Positions 33,920-42,437 of a stretch of 64,000 nucleotides of DNA are shown here, in pieces (within the stretch, counting starts at the first letter, position 1; each line of letters opens with the position of its first letter). Origin of the DNA: Ornatilinea apprima (GTDB lineage: Bacteria; Chloroflexota; Anaerolineae; Anaerolineales; Anaerolineaceae); contig NZ_LGCL01000041.1 in NCBI RefSeq assembly GCF_001306115.1, positions 62,001-126,000 of the forward strand, read 5' to 3'. The position numbers were made by a program, and so were the translations under genes. The notes under the pieces are model-generated. The model was given only the letters and a program-made list of their open reading frames with translations. It did no database searches and was not told where the DNA came from.

Positions 33920-34678
33920 CTACATGAAACTGAGAGCCAGACTGCGCGTAATTAAGAACCAGCCATCGACCAGCACAAATAGCATGAGTTTGAAGGGCAA
34001 AGCAATCAGCGACGGTGGCAGCATCATCATACCCATTGAGAGCAGCACGCTGGAAATCACCAGGTCAATGATCAGGAAGGGAATGTAAATGATAAATCCC
34101 ATTGTGAAGGCGGTGCGCAGCTCGCTGATCACAAATGCCGGGAACAATGATACCGTGGGGATATCCGCCAGCGTTTGCGGTTGAGGCTGCCCGCCCATTT
34201 GCAGGAACAAGGCAATATCTTTTTCGCGTGTCTGCTTGAACATGAACTCCCGCAGCGGATCAGCCGCCCGCTTCAAGGCCTCTTCCTGAGTGATCTGGCT
34301 GTCCAGGTACGGCTGCAGTGCGTTCTGGTTAATTTTATCGTATGTTGGCGTCATGATGAAGAAAGTCAGCACCAATGACAGGCCGATCACCACCTGGTTG
34401 GGCGGAATGGTAGGTGTGCCAATGGCGTTTCTCACCATGGAAAGCACAATCACAATCCGGGTGAACGATGTTGCCAGGATCAAGATCGAAGGGGCAATCG
34501 TTAATACGGTCAGCAGCACCAGCAGTTGAACGCCCTGCGCCACTTTTTCCGGTTCGCCGGCCGGGTCAACCGTCAGTGTAACGCCCGGAGCAGTCAGCTC
34601 TGGCGTGCCGGCGCAGCCCGCCAGCAGCAACGCGGCCAGTCCAATCAATCCCAACATGAGCAATTTTTGTTTCTTCAT
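33920..34678 (-). CDS. fliP: Flagellar export protein FliP with a lipoprotein-type signal peptide
   Basis: 252 residues from the ATG at 34678, which follows the fliO stop by 4 nt and has AGGG upstream; an alternative start at 34711 would add 11 residues. The signal peptide ends in LLLAGC with Cys22, a textbook lipobox, which is unusual for FliP. The mature part has the FliP signatures SFTRIVIVLSMVRNAIGT and NQVVIGLSLVLTFFIM and four membrane helices. It is the core of the export gate with FliQ and FliR. Confidence 0.95.
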   Translation of the reverse strand: MKKQKLLMLGLIGLAALLLAGCAGTPELTAPGVTLTVDPAGEPEKVAQGVQLLVLLTVLTIAPSILILATSFTRIVIVLSMVRNAIGTPTIPPNQVVIGLSLVLTFFIMTPTYDKINQNALQPYLDSQITQEEALKRAADPLREFMFKQTREKDIALFLQMGGQPQPQTLADIPTVSLFPAFVISELRTAFTMGFIIYIPFLIIDLVISSVLLSMGMMMLPPSLIALPFKLMLFVLVDGWFLITRSLALSFM

Positions 34679-34682
34679 GGAC

Positions 34683-35213
34683 TTAGCCCTGCCCTTTTGA
34701 AACCGGCTCAAACTGATCCAGGCTGACCTGGAAGTATTCGCTGAACTCCGCGGCGCTTTGCCCGACCGGTTCGGCGGCCATCTCGGGCGTAATTTCCTTC
34801 AGCAGCTGCACATTGTGGTCGGTCGCGCCGATCAATAAAACCTGCCCGCCAACCCGCACCAGATGCAGGGCGCGGTTGGGAGAAAGGTTCAGCGTTTCCT
34901 CAACGCTCATCTTCCGTTCGGCAGGACGCCAGACAGCCCCTTTTCCCATCCACTTGCGTGCCGCCAGCGCCGAAACGCCGATCAACGCCACCACAACCCC
35001 CAGCTTCAAGAAAACATCCAGCGCCAGGCCAGCTGTGCTGCTGGTGCGGGTTACCTCTTCCTGGGTAAAGGAATAGGTCGCCTCGCCTGAATTTTTCAAC
35101 AGTACGCCCACAAACACCGACGCGACCAGGGCAATCATCGCCAGCCACAGACCAATTTTTTGCGTTCGGCCGCCGCGCAGGGGTTGTTTCAGCAAATCAA
35201 AAATTTTCTGCAT
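34683..35213 (-). CDS. fliO: Flagellar assembly protein FliO
   Basis: 176 residues from the ATG at 35213 (a TTG nine bases upstream is possible). Two membrane helices are near residues 22-41 and 66-85, followed by a cytoplasmic FliO domain with MSVEETLNLSPNRALHLVRVGGQVLLIGAT, a pattern seen in FliO/FliZ-type proteins. FliO assists FliP assembly in the export gate. Two helices are more than the usual single one in proteobacterial FliO. It lies between fliN and fliP as in most bacteria. Confidence 0.88.
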   Translation of the reverse strand: MQKIFDLLKQPLRGGRTQKIGLWLAMIALVASVFVGVLLKNSGEATYSFTQEEVTRTSSTAGLALDVFLKLGVVVALIGVSALAARKWMGKGAVWRPAERKMSVEETLNLSPNRALHLVRVGGQVLLIGATDHNVQLLKEITPEMAAEPVGQSAAEFSEYFQVSLDQFEPVSKGQG

Positions 35214-35225
35214 TCCACCCAATCC

Positions 35226-35567
35226 TTACTCGCTTTTGGGCTTGGAGGTAACTAATTCTGTAATGCGCACCGCGAATTTATCGTCAACCACCACCACCTC
35301 ACCGCGGGCGATCAGACGGTCGTTGATGAACACATCAATCGGGTCACCGGCCATGCGGTCAAGTTCAATCACCGATCCGCTTTGCAGCTCCAACGCCTGC
35401 TGAAGCAGCATTTTGGTTCGTCCCAATTCAACGGTAATAAACAACGGCACATCCATCAGCATATCGATGTTCGCCATGGATACGCCCATCGCCGCTGCCG
35501 ACAGACCTTCGTCCATCATTCCATTTCCATTATTGGACATTTCGTCATTCATCATATCCATCATCAT
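35226..35567 (-). CDS. fliN: Flagellar motor switch protein FliN
   Basis: 113 residues. A Met/Asn/Asp-rich N-terminus of about 30 residues precedes the SpoA-type FliN domain (LMDVPLFITVELGRTKMLL, then GSVIELDRMAGDPIDVFIN). FliN completes the C-ring with FliM and FliG and binds FliH. Which of several initial Met codons is used is uncertain. There is no CheC-like N-terminal domain, so it is not FliY. It follows fliM by 23 nt. Confidence 0.95.
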   Translation of the reverse strand: MMMDMMNDEMSNNGNGMMDEGLSAAAMGVSMANIDMLMDVPLFITVELGRTKMLLQQALELQSGSVIELDRMAGDPIDVFINDRLIARGEVVVVDDKFAVRITELVTSKPKSE

Positions 35568-35590
35568 TCACCTGGTTAATCGTAGTCGGA

Positions 35591-36622
35591 TTATTCTTCG
35601 TCACGCGCAACCGAATGCACTTTCGCCACCAGCCGATTGTTCGCCTTACCAATCCGCACATTGAATAATGTCTGGTTGGCAATTTGCATTTTGAAAAGCT
35701 GTTCCACGCCCGTGTCTAAACGGATCACATCGCCCACGCTGAGCTCAAGCACTTCGCGCACCGTCAAATTGGCAGAGCCCATAATCACTTTCACCGGCAG
35801 TTTGACGTTGCTGAGCGATTTCATCGCGTTTTCGCGCACCGCGGGATCTTGTGTTTGTTCCTTGCGCCCCGAAATCCACACATGCGGATTCAGCTCATTG
35901 GCGATCGGCTTGAGCGTGCGGAAAGGAATAAAAACGCTCATCGTTCCAGTAGTTTCCATCAAGGTCAGCTCAAAGGTCAGCAGCATCACTCTTTCGGTAC
36001 CCATCATCATTTGCACCCAGTTTGAGTTGACCGTGCTGTCTTCCAGCGCCGGTTCAATCGAAGCGACCTTGCTCCACGCCCCTTTCAGGTCGTTCAGCAT
36101 GTGCTCCACCAGGCCGCGCAGCAAAGACTGGTCAATGTCAGTCAGATCGCGTTCCTGCACCTGGCCTTCAATCCGTCCGCCCAGACGCTGTTCCAAAATC
36201 ATCAGACTCACATTTGGGCTGATGGTCAGCACAATCTGGCCGGGCAGCGGCGCCAGCGTAATCATGTGAAACAGCGTGCCGGCCCCAGAATCCTTCAAGA
36301 AATCATGAAAGCGTCCTTGCTCGGTATGCACCAGGCGCGGGCGCAAATTGAAGCGCAGAAAAGTAGGTAAAGAGGTGGTCAGCCGCTCCGCCAGATCTTC
36401 GTGCACCAGCTCCACGGCGCGCATCTGCTCTTTCGAGAAACGGTTGGGCGACCAGAAGTTGTACGGCTGAACCTTTTTACCTTCTTTGGTCTTAGCCGAT
36501 TTGCCCACCGCGCCCGGCTCTGAACCGATCAGCTCGGCCAGATTGACGCGTTCTTCGCCCTCATTTCCCTCTATTTCTATCGCGCCGCTCAGCAGCGCAT
36601 CAATTTCTTGTTGGCTCAGCAT
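35591..36622 (-). CDS. fliM: Flagellar motor switch protein FliM
   Basis: 343 residues. The N-terminus MLSQQEIDALLSG is the CheY-P binding helix, the middle domain (about 60-245) is the CheC-like FliM fold, and the C-terminal SpoA domain (about 265-335) carries KLPVKVIMGSANLTVREVLE. FliM transmits CheY-P binding to the rotor. It is encoded between fliL and fliN, 31 nt and 23 nt apart. CheY (53379) and CheX/CheC phosphatases are in the same window. Confidence 0.97.
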   Translation of the reverse strand: MLSQQEIDALLSGAIEIEGNEGEERVNLAELIGSEPGAVGKSAKTKEGKKVQPYNFWSPNRFSKEQMRAVELVHEDLAERLTTSLPTFLRFNLRPRLVHTEQGRFHDFLKDSGAGTLFHMITLAPLPGQIVLTISPNVSLMILEQRLGGRIEGQVQERDLTDIDQSLLRGLVEHMLNDLKGAWSKVASIEPALEDSTVNSNWVQMMMGTERVMLLTFELTLMETTGTMSVFIPFRTLKPIANELNPHVWISGRKEQTQDPAVRENAMKSLSNVKLPVKVIMGSANLTVREVLELSVGDVIRLDTGVEQLFKMQIANQTLFNVRIGKANNRLVAKVHSVARDEE

Positions 36623-36653
36623 ATTCGGCCAATCCTGTCTTTACCTGAATGAA

Positions 36654-37274
36654 TTACTCGACCACAAACTCAGTGAAATAGACCGCGATCACGGTGTAGC
36701 CCGGCAGCGCCTGGTTGATCCGATCACGGATTTCATTCCGCAGGCCTTCTTTTCCCTCAGCCGTGTACAACTGCTCAAACGACTTGCTGGAAAGCAGGGT
36801 AATGATATTGTCGTCAATCACCGGCAGTTTGGCCGTAATCTCGGTGGTAAATTCGGTAATCGGGTCTGTCGCGGTTTCTTCGCCGCCGTGCGCCCCGCCA
36901 GACTCCTCGGCTTCAGGGTCTACCGCGGGAGGGTTGAACTCCAACACCACCGCCACACGGATGTATTTTCTTCCCGAGGGATCGGTAAGGTTGATAATCT
37001 TGGTGCCGGTATTGATCATCACCCCCGAACCGGGCTGCGCCAGCACAGGCTCCACCACGGCTTGCGCAACTGTCCCGCTGGAATGCTCACTGGCAGGCAG
37101 CAATGTGCCCGACTCAGCAGTCGGATACAAATATTGCAGATAAAACGGTTTGGGGTAATCGTCTGGCGCGAACATAATATAGGCTGTCGCCATGCTAAAA
37201 GCCGCCGTAATCAGCAGCACCAGCACCGCCAGTATTTTGAGAACTAATGAAAGAATATTTGAAACTTTTTCCAT
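36654..37274 (-). CDS. fliL: Flagellar basal body-associated protein FliL
   Basis: 206 residues. One N-terminal membrane helix near 10-33 is followed by an acidic linker (about 100-125, Glu-rich) and the FliL domain (IRVAVVLEFNPP, LRNEIRDRINQALPGYTVIAVYFTEFVVE). FliL surrounds the stator units and supports torque. It lies between motB and fliM. It is longer than most FliL (about 150-180) because of the linker. Confidence 0.9.
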   Translation of the reverse strand: MEKVSNILSLVLKILAVLVLLITAAFSMATAYIMFAPDDYPKPFYLQYLYPTAESGTLLPASEHSSGTVAQAVVEPVLAQPGSGVMINTGTKIINLTDPSGRKYIRVAVVLEFNPPAVDPEAEESGGAHGGEETATDPITEFTTEITAKLPVIDDNIITLLSSKSFEQLYTAEGKEGLRNEIRDRINQALPGYTVIAVYFTEFVVE

Positions 37275-37314
37275 AGCTTCAGGCTCCCTCTACTTCCTTC
37301 CAACCACCCCTGCC

Positions 37315-38115
37315 TTACTCGGCTGCAGCGCTGGAGGTGTCAAGATGATTGGTGTCTAACCCCACATGGTTAGAGGCCACGCGGTAAATAATGACAATAT
37401 CGGCCCGGCTGTTCAAAGCGCGGTGCTGTTCGCTGTCGTTGGGAAAGATCGGTTCGTATTCACCCCGCCCCGAGATGGTGATGCGGGTGGGGGCAATCCC
37501 TTTGGAGATCATATATTCGGCAATCACGGATGCCCGTCCGGTGGAAAGCTCCCAATTGTTGTGAAAACGCGGATCGGTGGGAGGTGTATTATCCGTGTGC
37601 CCCACTACCCTTACCTGGTTTTCAATCGGCCGCACCATTTCCACAATCGTATCCAACACCGGGTACGCGTCGGCCTGCAGCTGCGCCGTGCCAGGGTCAA
37701 AAATCAGCTTCTCGCTCAACGAAATCAGCACGCCTTCCACATTGGTTTGCACGCTCACTTCGCCGCCCAGGTTCTGGCTGGCCAGCATATAGGTCAATTC
37801 GCCAGCCACTTCTTCCGACTGGGGCGGCCGCATGGGAATACCGGGAATGACAATCGGGTTGGGCTTGCCATCTTCCATCGATCCGCCCGAGCTGTTAATT
37901 CCAGCATCAATCACCTGCGCCGGTCCGCCCAGCGAAAACGCCGCCCGCATGCTTTCGGCCAGCTGCTTGTATTTTTCCACGTCCACCTGGCCCATCGAAT
38001 AGAGCACTACGAACAACACCATCAGCAGTGTAATGAAGTCAGCATAGCTGACCAGCCACCGCTCATCGTGCCCGGCATGTTCTTCTTCGTGCAAGCCGCC
38101 TTGGGAATCACTCAT
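37315..38115 (-). CDS. motB: Stator protein MotB
   Basis: 266 residues. The N-terminal helix contains YADFITLLMVLFVVLYSM with the proton-binding Asp26. The C-terminal OmpA-like domain (about 120-250) includes VVGHTDNTPP and NNWELSTGRASVIAEYM, the peptidoglycan-binding motif. MotB anchors the stator to the wall and conducts ions with MotA. It lies 5 nt after motA. Ion type (H+ or Na+) cannot be told with certainty. Confidence 0.96.
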   Translation of the reverse strand: MSDSQGGLHEEEHAGHDERWLVSYADFITLLMVLFVVLYSMGQVDVEKYKQLAESMRAAFSLGGPAQVIDAGINSSGGSMEDGKPNPIVIPGIPMRPPQSEEVAGELTYMLASQNLGGEVSVQTNVEGVLISLSEKLIFDPGTAQLQADAYPVLDTIVEMVRPIENQVRVVGHTDNTPPTDPRFHNNWELSTGRASVIAEYMISKGIAPTRITISGRGEYEPIFPNDSEQHRALNSRADIVIIYRVASNHVGLDTNHLDTSSAAAE

Positions 38116-38120
38116 AACTC

Positions 38121-38909
38121 TTACGCCTTTTCAGGTGCCGCGCTTTCGGCTTTTGCTAATACTGCCGGCGGCAGATAAGACCCTAACTTCTCGCGGATAA
38201 TGCGCGGGTTTTCTCCGGCCTGAATAGCCAGAATGCCCTCCATCAGCATCACCCGGTAATTCACCTCTGCCGTGCTTTTGGCCTTCAGTTTTCCACCCAT
38301 CGGCAGGTAGATGAGATTGGCCATCAGCAGACCCCACAGGGTCGCCAGGAACGCGCCCGCGATGGAAGTGGCCAGCTTATTCGGATCATCCAACTGTTTC
38401 AATACCGAGATCAGGCCCATAACCGTACCGATAATACCGAAGGTGGGGGCAAACGCACCCGCTGCCGCGAACATTTCGTAGCCGGCTTTGTGGCGGTTCT
38501 TCATCTGGGTGATATTGGCCATGAGAATGGCTTTCACCTGAGAAGGATCCACACCGTCCACCACCATCATAATTCCACGCTTCAAGAAGGCATCGTCTAT
38601 TTTCTTGCTTTCCTCTTCCAACGCCAACAGGCCGTCGCGCCGGGCTTTATCGGCCATCGACGCGATCCGCTCAATCGCGCCCTGAATATCAAATTTTTCA
38701 TCCTTGGCCGAAATCATCAGCATCTTGGGAATGCGCAGCATCACTTCCAGCGGAGAGGCCACCGTGGTCGCCATCAACGAACCACCCACGATCAGAATGA
38801 TCGCCGAGGGGTGCGCAAAGAGCTCGGCCGGTGAACCACCGTCCATAATCAACACAATCACCAGAATAACCAGCGCTAATATCAAACCAACAATCGTAGA
38901 GAGATCCAT
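38121..38909 (-). CDS. motA: Stator protein MotA
   Basis: 262 residues with four membrane helices, a large cytoplasmic loop and the MotA/TolQ family pattern in FGIIGTVMGLISVLKQLDDP. MotA pentamers rotate around the MotB dimer and act on FliG. The gene order flbD-motA-motB-fliL-fliM matches the Firmicutes type. Confidence 0.96.
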   Translation of the reverse strand: MDLSTIVGLILALVILVIVLIMDGGSPAELFAHPSAIILIVGGSLMATTVASPLEVMLRIPKMLMISAKDEKFDIQGAIERIASMADKARRDGLLALEEESKKIDDAFLKRGIMMVVDGVDPSQVKAILMANITQMKNRHKAGYEMFAAAGAFAPTFGIIGTVMGLISVLKQLDDPNKLATSIAGAFLATLWGLLMANLIYLPMGGKLKAKSTAEVNYRVMLMEGILAIQAGENPRIIREKLGSYLPPAVLAKAESAAPEKA

Positions 38910-38938
38910 CGTTTCTTTGCTCCCAGGTTACTTTTGTG

Positions 38939-39148
38939 TCAATCCAAAGAATCTATGCCAGAAAAAGGCGCGCGCACCTTGCGGCGGTATTCCACCACCC
39001 GTTCCACAATTATCTCCGGCGCTTCTTTTACAACCAGCTTCATATCATCCACCAACGTGATCACCGTGTCTGGCGTTGATTCAATCGTCCGGATTAATTC
39101 GGCATTGATATAAAATTTTGTGCCATTCAACCGTGTAACCAGTATCAC
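38939..39148 (-). CDS. flbD: FlbD/SwrD family protein
   Basis: 69 residues starting at GTG with GAGGAG upstream. The pattern MILVTRLNGTKFYINAELIR then IESTPDTVITLVDD is diagnostic for the small FlbD (SwrD) family. In Bacillus, SwrD promotes motor torque, possibly through stator levels; this is distinct from Caulobacter FlbD. It leads the motA-motB operon and is 29 nt from motA. Confidence 0.9.
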   Translation of the reverse strand: MILVTRLNGTKFYINAELIRTIESTPDTVITLVDDMKLVVKEAPEIIVERVVEYRRKVRAPFSGIDSLD

Positions 39149-39198
39149 GCAGTGCTCCTCTTCAAATCAGGTCCGGGATGATCCGACAGCATCAATTT

Positions 39199-39226
39199 AA
39201 CATAAGCGCCCGCAATAGGATGTAAA
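39199..39226 (-). promoter_or_regulatory. Candidate sigma-70 promoter of the flbD-motA-motB-fliL-fliM operon
   Basis: On the minus strand: TTTACA (39226-39221), 16-nt spacer, TATGTT (39204-39199), about 9 of 12 positions. Transcription would start near 39192 and give a leader of about 45 nt before flbD. Confidence 0.4.
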
Positions 39227-39567
39227 TTTGCCGTGAAAGCAGAGTTAAACGCGGCTAAAAAAACACTTCAGCGTCCACGCGCGTTTCCCTGTACAGCCCA
39301 ACCCCTCAATCTTGCAAATTTGACCAACTTGGGCTATTATTACCACTCGTTAGAGATGAAACTGGGTTCTTAACTAATGAAGCACGGGGGGCGTGGGCGA
39401 AGCTCCAATCGCGAATCCGCGGGGTCAAACCAGCACACCAGCCTTTGAACCATTCACTGCCTTACAACACATACCCTGGTTAGCGCCTGCCGCCCAGCTT
39501 CGCGTGTAAAAAAACCATTAAGACAGGTAATGGCAATGCAATTTTGACAATTGCCTCAAAAATCACT
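39227..39567. other. Intergenic region without a gene, possible structured RNA
   Basis: This is the rest of the long gap between two divergent operons and holds no convincing ORF. A sigma-70-like pair TTGCAA (39312-39317) and TATTAT (39335-39340), 17 nt apart, could start + strand transcription near 39347. Downstream, GCGAAGCT (39397-39404) is complementary to AGCTTCGC (39496-39503), AACCAG near 39426 is complementary to CTGGTT near 39476, and CGCG-AATC-CGCG forms a small hairpin near 39409. These nest like a multi-branched RNA. I do not recognise a known riboswitch class. Confidence 0.35.
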
Positions 39568-39596
39568 CTGACAATCAAAAAATATGCTTTAATAAT
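39568..39596 (+). promoter_or_regulatory. Candidate sigma-70 promoter of the sensor kinase-regulator operon
   Basis: CTGACA (39568-39573), 17-nt spacer, AATAAT (39591-39596): 10 of 12 consensus positions. Start near 39604, about 29 nt before the kinase ATG. A direct repeat TGACAAT at 39545 and 39569, 24 nt apart, overlaps the -35 and could be an operator. Confidence 0.45.
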
Positions 39597-39632
39597 GGTA
39601 ACGTTTGCTATTGTCGGTAACTGGTCTTGCGC

Positions 39633-42437
39633 ATGAGCCATTCTTATCAAATCCTCGTCCTTGATGACGACCGCAGCCTTGCCAGCCTCATCAAAGCCTA
39701 CCTGGAGAACACCATCCAGGCCGGGGTGGAATTAACCCATTCCGTTGACCATTTCTGGCTCGCGCAGCAATCCAACCGTTACGATCTCTTCCTTTTAGAC
39801 TACCGCTTGCCCAATACCACCGGCATTGAAGTGCTGGATGAGATCAAAAAACGCGACATCACCACTCCCGTGATCATGATGACCGGTGAGGGTTCCGAAC
39901 AGATTGCCGTCCAGGCCATTCAGAGCGGGGCAATGGACTACCTGGTCAAAGGCAACGACCTGCTCAACCGCCTGCCAGACGCGATTAAAAAAGTGCTGCA
40001 AATGCACGACCTGCAGCAGGCCTACGACAGCTCGATGGACCAAATCAAGTATCAAGCCCTGCTGCTCAGCAATATCCGCGAAGCGGTGGTCGTTTGGGAC
40101 ACAGACGGAAGAATCACCTTCTGGAATATTGCCGCCTACAAATTGTTTGGCTACAAACCTAATGAGCGCATCGGCGCAAACGCCTATGAGCATTACATCA
40201 ACCAGTTCCTACCGCCCGTCATTTTACCCAAAGCCGAAGACACCAGCGGTTTTGAAATTCAGCGCCGCTACATTCACCCCGATGGCAGCAACTGCTGGGT
40301 CAGCTCTCGCACCACCCCCCTGGTAGATGAAAAAGACCCGCGCAAAATCATCGGCTACATCGATATTTCGCACGACATCACTCGCCTTAAACGCGAAGAA
40401 AAAGCGCTGAAAGAAAACAAACACTTCATCCAGCGCATTCTCGACACCACCCCCTTCCCCATTTTTATTTTCGACCTGAAAGAAAAACGCCTTACGTTTG
40501 TCAATCATGCCACGGAAAAATATTTGCAGTATTCCCCCGAAGAGCTGCTAAATCAGGGCAGGCACTTGTTAAAACAACTGCTGCACCCGCGCCACACCGA
40601 GCGCGGCGCCATCCATGAACGGTATGCAAACCTGGCCGATGGACAGATCATTCAAAACGAATACCAGATTCAAGACCGCGGTCACCAGTGGCACTCTTTC
40701 CTCAGCCATGAGGCCGTCTTCCAGCGCGACCTGGATGGCACACCCATACAGATTATTGGCGTCGCGGAAGACATTACTGACCGCAAGCAAGCCGAGCGCA
40801 ATCTGCGTCACCGCGCCGCCATCGAAAGCCTGATTGCGTCTATCTCCACTGATCTGGTCAACCTTGAGTTTCCCCACATCCACGCCGGCATTCAGCGCAG
40901 CCTCAAAGCCGTTGGCGAATTTCTGCTCATGGATATGGGGTTTGTGCAAATCCTCAGCGACCAATCGACCAGCGCCACCAGCGCGTACCACTGGGCGCGT
41001 GAAGAAAATCACCGCCAGTCTCTATCTACCTGCCAGGCGGCCATCATCGCCTCACCCGACCTCATCGCCCGCCTGCGCAGCTCTCAAAGCGTGCAAATTT
41101 CTGCGGACAGCGAACCCAACCCCGACCTGCAAGATTTTGTTGACCGGCTGCGCGAAAGCGGAATCAAACAGATCAGCATCATTCCCATGCACTACAATGG
41201 CAAGCTGATCGGTTTCCTGGGGTTTGCCTCCCGCCAGTCTGCCCGCCAATGGGACGCGCAAGACCAAAACATGCTGCAAACCGTGGCCGATATTTTTGTC
41301 AACACCCTTATCCAGCTTTGGTCAGAAGAGCGCCTGCGAAAAAGCGAGGCGCTTTACCGCGCCATTGTCGATGACCACCAGACGGAGCTGATCAGCCGCT
41401 TTAACCCCGACACCACCCTCACCTTCGTCAACGACGCCTATTGCCGCTTCTTTGACAAAGGCAAGCATGATTTGCTTGGAAAGAGCTTTCTCTCGCTGAT
41501 GCAGACACAAGACCGCCAGCAACTCCTGCGCGAATTGTATGACCTCACCCCTGCCACCCCGGTGCGCACCATTGAAACCAGGTTTACCCTGGCCGACCAA
41601 TCAACCCGCTGGATCGAATGGTCTGACCGCGCCATCTTCTCTGAGAACAACGATCTGATCGAATTCCAGTCGGTAGGCCGCGACATTACCCAGCGCAAAG
41701 AAATGGAAGAGCGCATCGAAAGCGCGCGCGCCCAACTGGCACAAAACACGCGCCTGGCTTCGTTGGGAGAACTCGCCTCCGGCGTTGCTCACCTCATCAG
41801 CAACCCCCTCACCACGGTCATCGCCGAAGCCCAGTTGTTGAAACAAGAGATCGATCCATCTGACCCCCGCCTGGAGTCAGTAACCGCCATCGAACAGGCC
41901 GGCTGGCGCACCCAGCAAGTGGTGGACGAACTGCTGCACTTCTCGCAGCCCACCAGCGACCAGAATGAATGGGTCAACATTAACGAAACCATCCAGCGCG
42001 CCCTCACCCTGGTCAAAGGTAACCTGTCGAACATCGATGTGGAATTAAAAATCAACCTTGCTGAATCCTTGCCGAATTTGATTGGCAATGCCCGGCAGCT
42101 TCAAGACCTGTGGGTCAATTTACTCCTGCTGGCGCGTAATGCCAGCGCGGACGGAAAAGCGCACACCATCCAGATCACCACCTCCTCCGCCGAAAACGGA
42201 AAGGTTGTGATTGAATTATCGGATGACGGAAACATGATCCCGGAAGAGCAAATGAAAAATCTCTTTGAGCCTGTTTTATTACCGCCGGGGCTGGGCCGCG
42301 GTACGGGAATGGAATTAAGTATCTGTCGTGAAATTGTTCGCCAGCATAACGGTACAATTAAAGCCAGCAGTTCAGTGGCAGGAACCGTCTTCACGATTGA
42401 ATTTACAGGGGAGGTAATCAGCCATGGAAAAAGCTAA
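39633..42437 (+). CDS. Receiver-PAS-GAF sensor histidine kinase with degenerate catalytic motifs
   Basis: 934 residues from the ATG at 39633 (a TTG six bases earlier is also possible). Order: receiver (1-120, with QILVLDDDRS and Asp in LFLLDYRLPN), PAS (about 130-250), PAS (about 260-375), GAF (about 395-545), PAS (about 560-680), HisKA (about 705-770) and an ATPase domain to the end. The phosphoacceptor His720 is followed by Leu, not the usual Glu (GVAHLISNPL), and the ATPase G1 box reads DDGNMIP rather than DxGxGI. Kinase activity may be reduced or lost. Its end overlaps the response regulator gene by 14 nt. Confidence 0.9.
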   Translation: MSHSYQILVLDDDRSLASLIKAYLENTIQAGVELTHSVDHFWLAQQSNRYDLFLLDYRLPNTTGIEVLDEIKKRDITTPVIMMTGEGSEQIAVQAIQSGAMDYLVKGNDLLNRLPDAIKKVLQMHDLQQAYDSSMDQIKYQALLLSNIREAVVVWDTDGRITFWNIAAYKLFGYKPNERIGANAYEHYINQFLPPVILPKAEDTSGFEIQRRYIHPDGSNCWVSSRTTPLVDEKDPRKIIGYIDISHDITRLKREEKALKENKHFIQRILDTTPFPIFIFDLKEKRLTFVNHATEKYLQYSPEELLNQGRHLLKQLLHPRHTERGAIHERYANLADGQIIQNEYQIQDRGHQWHSFLSHEAVFQRDLDGTPIQIIGVAEDITDRKQAERNLRHRAAIESLIASISTDLVNLEFPHIHAGIQRSLKAVGEFLLMDMGFVQILSDQSTSATSAYHWAREENHRQSLSTCQAAIIASPDLIARLRSSQSVQISADSEPNPDLQDFVDRLRESGIKQISIIPMHYNGKLIGFLGFASRQSARQWDAQDQNMLQTVADIFVNTLIQLWSEERLRKSEALYRAIVDDHQTELISRFNPDTTLTFVNDAYCRFFDKGKHDLLGKSFLSLMQTQDRQQLLRELYDLTPATPVRTIETRFTLADQSTRWIEWSDRAIFSENNDLIEFQSVGRDITQRKEMEERIESARAQLAQNTRLASLGELASGVAHLISNPLTTVIAEAQLLKQEIDPSDPRLESVTAIEQAGWRTQQVVDELLHFSQPTSDQNEWVNINETIQRALTLVKGNLSNIDVELKINLAESLPNLIGNARQLQDLWVNLLLLARNASADGKAHTIQITTSSAENGKVVIELSDDGNMIPEEQMKNLFEPVLLPPGLGRGTGMELSICREIVRQHNGTIKASSSVAGTVFTIEFTGEVISHGKS

